A stretch of 64,000 nt of DNA from Alcaligenes ammonioxydans. Lineage in GTDB: Bacteria; Pseudomonadota; Gammaproteobacteria; Burkholderiales; Burkholderiaceae_B. The stretch covers positions 2,294,001-2,358,000 of the forward strand of contig NZ_CP049362.1 in the NCBI RefSeq assembly GCF_019343455.1, in the 5' to 3' direction. How positions within the stretch are numbered: position 1 is the stretch's first letter; each line of letters begins with the position of its first letter. The position numbers were made by a program, and so were the translations under genes. The notes beneath the pieces were generated by a model that was given only the letters and a program-made list of their open reading frames with translations, was not told the DNA's origin and ran no database searches. Shown piece after piece: positions 60,119 through 64,000 of the stretch.

Positions 60119-60957
60119 CGCCCCCCCTTGAGCTGTGTTTTACCGGGCAACATTCCATACCGGTGCCATAACTCGGACTGTTGCTTCAGGGCCAAGCCCA
60201 AGGCACTCAGACGGGCCGGCGTGTCTGTCACCAGCAAGGCATGAGGAGGATGCCCCAGAACTCTGACCTTTCCGGCCCGGGACAAGAACATTTCCGTCAT
60301 GTCCTGCAGATACGCGGCAGCCGAACGGCCTCTTCCCTCATCCTGACCTCGGTCAAGCACCGTATCACCCACGCCGCCCCTATCAGCGGCTTGAGCGGAA
60401 CGGACATGCTGCTCTGTGGCAGCGACAGGCAGATCAAAATGACGGGTTTCTATACGATACAGTTCGATGCGACCGGCATGGAGCCGCCAGCTCAGACTGT
60501 AGACTGCGGCGATTTGATCCAGTAAATCAGACAAGCGCAATTGCTCAAAGACCAAACCCCCACGCGGCGCTGGCTCAAGAGCTTCCTCGTTCACGTTCAG
60601 GCGCGGTAAAAAGTGTGCCAGGGGCAAACGGGCTTCAGGACTGATCGTGACCGATAGATCAGACAGGGCTGAAAGGCGGCGGGCTAGCTCATCCAGGCTG
60701 GGTAAAGGTTCCTCCAAAGAAAAGCTGAAAGTCTGTCCGGGACGCAGGACAGCCGGCATAACAGGCTTTTTTCTCAAGGGAACTGCGTCTCCCAACAGCC
60801 AAGGTTTGCCGACAGACTGTGTGACACTTTCCGACCGTTGCTCTGCTGAATCCAGCACAAACGCCTCATCAAACCAGGCCTGCTCAGCCTGGCGTCCGCC
60901 TGTTTGCAAGACGCAGCCTGCCATGAGCAACACCAGTGGCAAAACGACGCACTTCAT
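60115..60957 (-). CDS. Lipoprotein with secretin N0/N1-like domains but no channel domain
   Basis: 280 residues. The lipobox LLMAGC places a lipidated Cys at about 15. RPGQTFSFSLEEPLPSLDELA and GLVFEQLRLSDLLDQIAAVY then SWRLHAGRIELYRIETRHFD resemble the STN/N0 part of PilN-type (R64) secretins. VRVLGHPPHALLVTDTPARL is N1-like. The chain ends where the secretin C-terminal channel domain should begin. Neighbours overlap by ATGA on both sides, so no C-terminal domain is encoded adjacent. It may be a domain-trimmed secretin or a dedicated periplasmic adaptor. Confidence 0.55.
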   Translation of the reverse strand: MKCVVLPLVLLMAGCVLQTGGRQAEQAWFDEAFVLDSAEQRSESVTQSVGKPWLLGDAVPLRKKPVMPAVLRPGQTFSFSLEEPLPSLDELARRLSALSDLSVTISPEARLPLAHFLPRLNVNEEALEPAPRGGLVFEQLRLSDLLDQIAAVYSLSWRLHAGRIELYRIETRHFDLPVAATEQHVRSAQAADRGGVGDTVLDRGQDEGRGRSAAAYLQDMTEMFLSRAGKVRVLGHPPHALLVTDTPARLSALGLALKQQSELWHRYGMLPGKTQLKGGR

Positions 60958-62066
60958 GATTGCCCCTCCCCCCGTCGCTGAGGTTTGCAGGTTTGGGGCC
61001 AGCTCAGCACCCGCAAGACCCGATTGGAGTAAAAGCAGGCCTGTAAAGGATGCGCATTCAGCTTAGCCGCATCCAGCAACTGGGCCACCGCCGTCTCAAA
61101 ACCTCCTTCAAATCGGGCGGCCGTCTTGATAGGAAAATCCACCTCCAAGGCCCAATGCTCAGGCGTAAACACCCATTTGGCCTGCCTGGCCCAACGAATC
61201 AGCGCTTGTCGTAGCGTTTTATCTTTCAGGCGCAGCTCAAAAACAGACTGTGTTTTTTCCTCCCATGGCCCCTCCACAGCCTGCTGGTTCTGTCCTTTCA
61301 CGCGAGGAGTCGCTGCCTGCCCCTCCCCCTCTATCCGCGCCCACTTTCCCCCATCAAGATCAGAGGGCGGGGTTGCCGGGGATGTTTTCCCCCCTGCAGC
61401 AGATGCTGCTACAAGACTGTCTGCCGGGCGCTCTGGCGGCATTGGGCGCTTCAGTGGAGCCTCTGGCAGCATCTCCAGGCGCGCAGATGACTCAGATCGC
61501 AAGGACGTCCCAGACCTGCTCTCGGACTGAGTACGTCCATCCGTGACGGAAGGAGCCGCTACTCCCAGAGACGTATCACCAGACAGGCCGGGCTTCCCCA
61601 GGGCAGCGTTCTGCCGTGACTGCCTGTCCGAAGGGGCCGGCGACGACAAAGCAGCAGCCCCATCATGCTGACGATGCGAGGCGTCGTCTGTTGTCTGCGA
61701 CGGTCTCAGACTTGCCCTGGCTTGCGCCCGCCCAGCGCGAAACACCAGTTCCGTCCACAATGCATCAATGACGTGAAATTGACCGGACACGTTCAATGTC
61801 AGCAAAGTCTCCTGACCGTCATGCCATCCAAACACAGCAGGCAATCTCTGGCCCGGCGCAAAATGCAGCCAGATACGCGTGCCATTATCAAAAACCTGCA
61901 TGGGGCCGGCTTGCGGGTCGCCTGACAAACGCCAGTCGAAATTGAACACATGCGTAGCCGGGTCGGCCAAGCGGCCATCGCTCCCCCGTCCAGTCTGACA
62001 GGCAGACATCCCAAGGCAACATAACAACAACACGATAAAACGGGCAAAGACGCGCATCACAGACAT
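60954..62066 (-). CDS. TcpQ-like lipoprotein with VirB9-like N-terminal strand region
   Basis: 370 residues from the ATG at 62066 (MSVMRVFARF); an ATG three codons later is possible. A signal peptide with lipobox GMSAC leads to a VirB9/TrbG-like strand (MQVFDNGTRIWLHFAPGQRL), a long Ser/Pro/Arg-rich linker (about 130-260), and a TcpQ-type C-terminus (LRLKDKTLRQALIRWARQAK and KLNAHPLQACFYSNRVLRVL). TcpQ-like proteins stabilise type IVb pilus secretins. First gene of the three-gene operon. Its start lies only a few bases after an intrinsic terminator. Confidence 0.6.
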   Translation of the reverse strand: MSVMRVFARFIVLLLCCLGMSACQTGRGSDGRLADPATHVFNFDWRLSGDPQAGPMQVFDNGTRIWLHFAPGQRLPAVFGWHDGQETLLTLNVSGQFHVIDALWTELVFRAGRAQARASLRPSQTTDDASHRQHDGAAALSSPAPSDRQSRQNAALGKPGLSGDTSLGVAAPSVTDGRTQSESRSGTSLRSESSARLEMLPEAPLKRPMPPERPADSLVAASAAGGKTSPATPPSDLDGGKWARIEGEGQAATPRVKGQNQQAVEGPWEEKTQSVFELRLKDKTLRQALIRWARQAKWVFTPEHWALEVDFPIKTAARFEGGFETAVAQLLDAAKLNAHPLQACFYSNRVLRVLSWPQTCKPQRRGEGQS

Positions 62067-62072
62067 CCATAG

Positions 62073-62107
62073 AAAAAACCCCATGTCCCGTCAGGGGCAT
62101 GGGGTTT
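62073..62107 (-). terminator. Terminator between the binding-protein gene and the pilus-like operon
   Basis: On the minus strand AAACCCCATG pairs with CATGGGGTTT and is followed by TTTTTT. The next gene's start codon lies about seven bases beyond the end of the U-tract. Confidence 0.88.
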
Positions 62108-62160
62108 ATCTTCGGTGATGCTCGCTCAAGCCGCCAGATCGGCTTGTACGGACAGATAAA

Positions 62161-63474
62161 TCAGCGTCCTTTCTGAGCCACCAGACGGTTGGCTTCGATA
62201 GCAGCCGTACGCAAGGCCGTCAAGGCCGGCTGATGACCATCCAGCGCGCTATCCAGACTTTGATTGAACACGGCGCGGATCTGGCGGTAATTACGGAAAT
62301 TGCCTTTGGCCGTACCCGAGGTGCCGCTGCTGTACGCGCCAACCAGGTGCATCCAGTCGCCCTTGTCCTTGTAGTAGTCACTGCCCGTCGCGTTAAACGC
62401 TTCGCGGCTCACAGGCAGAAAGCCTGTGTTCTGATACCAGCGTGCCGCATTCTCGGGCTGAGCCAGCCAGTTGATGAAACGGGCCGAGGCCTGATTCTGT
62501 TCAGCATTATGACCTTTAACAGCCCACAAGGCCGAGCCCGTTACGAAGGGTTTACCGGGTGTTTGAGTCACTTCGGGGTAGTACGGCAAACCCGTCACGG
62601 CATATTTTAATCCGCGAATATTGCTGTATTCGCCAATATGACCAGAGTTGGACAGCATGACTGCACATTCGCCTTTTGCAAAACGCTGGGGCGACTCTGG
62701 CAGGGTGCCCGGCTTAACCAGCAATTCCGACTTGACCCAGCTGATCATCATGGACAGGTGACGGATATACATCAGATCAAAATCAAAGCCGACCTTGCCT
62801 TTGACTTTGGGGCCGGGAGCCAGACCGTAGATCTGATTGTTGACCGCAGCCAGATTCTCAAGATTGATAGACACCGACTGATCCGAGGTCAGCGGGCAAC
62901 GGCGCGAACCATTATTGGCCAACTGCACCAACTGGCCTTGCAAGTCCAGCCAGACCCGGCTGGGAACCGCGGGCTCGACCTTGGCCTTATCAAAGGCATT
63001 GATGTTGTAGTACATGACGGGGATTTCGGCCATGTAAGGGAACCCCTGCAATTGACCACGGCCATTGCGCACAAATGAGTTCGAGGCCAGGAACCAGGAC
63101 ACGTTGTCCATCTTTTCCCGTGCCAGCAAGGTGTGCATGGGCAGGATGTAGGGGCGATCGGCCACCTCATCCAGACCGGACATCTCGCCAAGCTGCACCA
63201 GATTGGGCAGATCCTTGCCAGCGCTCATGAGCTGCTCGAGCGCCGCTTCGGTTTCATGCGCCTTGACCGTCACTTTGACGTCTTTCTGGCTGCGATTGAA
63301 ATCCCGAACCAAACTTTCAAACTCGCCCTGATTGTGCGCGTTCAAAGCGGTCCAGACCTGAATGTCAACGGCTGCCAGGGCATTGGACCCAAACAGCAAA
63401 GCGGCTGAGCCACCCGCTGCCATCGCCAAAGCCATAACACCACGTTTCAACAGTAATCCGCGTAGATTTTTCAT
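62161..63474 (-). CDS. ABC transporter sugar/glycerol-3-phosphate-type binding protein (UgpB-like)
   Basis: 437 residues. A signal peptide with a twin-basic start and AAGGSAALLFGSNALA precedes the mature chain, VDIQVWTALNAHNQGEFESLV. GEMSGLDEVADRP and the ASARFINWLAQPENAARWY region match UgpB-type family 1 binding proteins. It binds a polar ligand such as sn-glycerol-3-phosphate. No permease or ATPase gene is adjacent on either side in the window, so it may be a solo component. Confidence 0.85.
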   Translation of the reverse strand: MKNLRGLLLKRGVMALAMAAGGSAALLFGSNALAAVDIQVWTALNAHNQGEFESLVRDFNRSQKDVKVTVKAHETEAALEQLMSAGKDLPNLVQLGEMSGLDEVADRPYILPMHTLLAREKMDNVSWFLASNSFVRNGRGQLQGFPYMAEIPVMYYNINAFDKAKVEPAVPSRVWLDLQGQLVQLANNGSRRCPLTSDQSVSINLENLAAVNNQIYGLAPGPKVKGKVGFDFDLMYIRHLSMMISWVKSELLVKPGTLPESPQRFAKGECAVMLSNSGHIGEYSNIRGLKYAVTGLPYYPEVTQTPGKPFVTGSALWAVKGHNAEQNQASARFINWLAQPENAARWYQNTGFLPVSREAFNATGSDYYKDKGDWMHLVGAYSSGTSGTAKGNFRNYRQIRAVFNQSLDSALDGHQPALTALRTAAIEANRLVAQKGR

Positions 63475-63481
63475 ACATCCT

Positions 63482-64000
63482 TCATGATAAAAAAGGAAAT
63501 TCAGGTTCGGGTTTGTGCCCCATGATAAGGTCAGCCAGGGCTCGACCAGAGCCTATGCCCATCGTCCATCCCAAGGTGCCATGCCCCGTATTCAGGTACA
63601 GGTTGGGGATGGAGGAGCGGCCTATCAGCGGAACATTTGAGGCTGTGGCAGGACGCAGTCCTGACCAGAAAGAAACATTATCAAAATCCAATGCACTTGG
63701 GAACAGATCAGCCACGTGCATTAACAAAGCCTGACAACGTGCCGGGTTCAAGCTGCGCGAATAGCCCGACAGCTCGGCGGTTCCGGCAACTCGCAGGCGG
63801 TCACCCAAACGGGAAAATACCAGCTTGTTGTCCTTATCGGTCAGGCTCACGGTGGGCGCTCCCTGCGGAACCAGCACCGGAAAGGTGGCCGAATAGCCTT
63901 TGGCCGGGTAGACGGGGCAGGCAATGCCCAAGGGCTGCAAGACCGATGGACTGAAACTGCCCATGGCCACCACAAAGGCATCGGCCTGGATAGACTCATA
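63482..64000 (-). CDS. D-amino acid dehydrogenase-like flavoprotein (C-terminal part)
   Basis: The final ~172 residues of a DadA-type FAD protein; the gene begins beyond the window. SGLRPATASNVPLIGRSSIPN and LNTGHGTLGWTMGIGSGRAL are the substrate/FAD motifs of D-amino acid dehydrogenases. It ends seven bases before the UgpB-like start and is transcribed ahead of it, so the two may be co-transcribed. Confidence 0.85.
   Translation of the reverse strand, partial: YESIQADAFVVAMGSFSPSVLQPLGIACPVYPAKGYSATFPVLVPQGAPTVSLTDKDNKLVFSRLGDRLRVAGTAELSGYSRSLNPARCQALLMHVADLFPSALDFDNVSFWSGLRPATASNVPLIGRSSIPNLYLNTGHGTLGWTMGIGSGRALADLIMGHKPEPEFPFLS

Overview
The window looks like chromosomal DNA of a betaproteobacterium of the order Burkholderiales, most likely an Alcaligenes species or close relative. 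The reasons are the gene orders rpsU-dnaG-rpoD, hfq-hflX-hflK-hflC-hisZ-purA and rlmN-rodZ-like-ispG-hisS-yfgM-bamB-der-hisC, the protein sequences, and the overall GC-rich codon use. The genus is an inference from recalled family sequences, not from a search. No tRNA, rRNA, insertion sequence, prophage or CRISPR array was seen.

Layout. 1-14 kb is an accessory and metabolic stretch: the end of an aminoethylphosphonate-type transport cluster, a GNAT acetyltransferase, a dienelactone hydrolase, a GST, a pirin, AlkB, a nitrilase-family amidase, two MFS transporters, an AraC regulator, a BenE-type transporter and PxpA. 15-21.3 kb is a purine catabolic operon (xdhA-xdhB-xdhC-guaD) divergent from a LysR gene. 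21.5-24.8 kb holds a membrane methyltransferase-like protein with a two-component system. 25-51.5 kb is dense housekeeping DNA, mostly on the minus strand: rpoD, dnaG, rpsU, purA, hisZ, hflCK, hflX, hfq, hisC, der, bamB, hisS, ispG, rlmN, ndk, valS (plus strand), trmD, rimM, rpsP. tusA and alaS follow. 54.7-58.3 kb holds the later purine steps: puuE (allantoinase) and a GntR regulator, divergent from uraH and puuD. 58.4-62.1 kb is an unusual three-gene operon related to type IVb pilus accessory proteins. The window ends in a solo UgpB-like binding protein and a DadA-like dehydrogenase.

How the genes fit together. GuaD converts guanine to xanthine, XdhAB (matured by XdhC) oxidises hypoxanthine and xanthine to urate, PuuD oxidises urate to 5-hydroxyisourate, UraH hydrolyses that, and PuuE opens allantoin. 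The OHCU decarboxylase (uraD) that would complete the chain is not in the window. The two purine loci are about 33 kb apart and have different regulators (LysR and GntR).

Points worth attention: (1) a structured, terminator-ended RNA candidate at about 4819-4968 with its own promoter, a 14-bp stem with wobbles, an inner hairpin and a possible pseudoknot; (2) the three-gene pilus-like operon, whose secretin-like member has no secretin channel domain; (3) a perfect 9-bp tandem array (14.8 copies) between the kinase gene and rpoD that repeats both CTAG and AGGAG; (4) ispG and valS, both expected to be essential, each broken by one missing base in a G4/C4 run, which is probably assembly error; (5) a 1-kb AT-rich gene-poor gap at 7.5-8.4 kb with two minus-strand terminators that match no gene.
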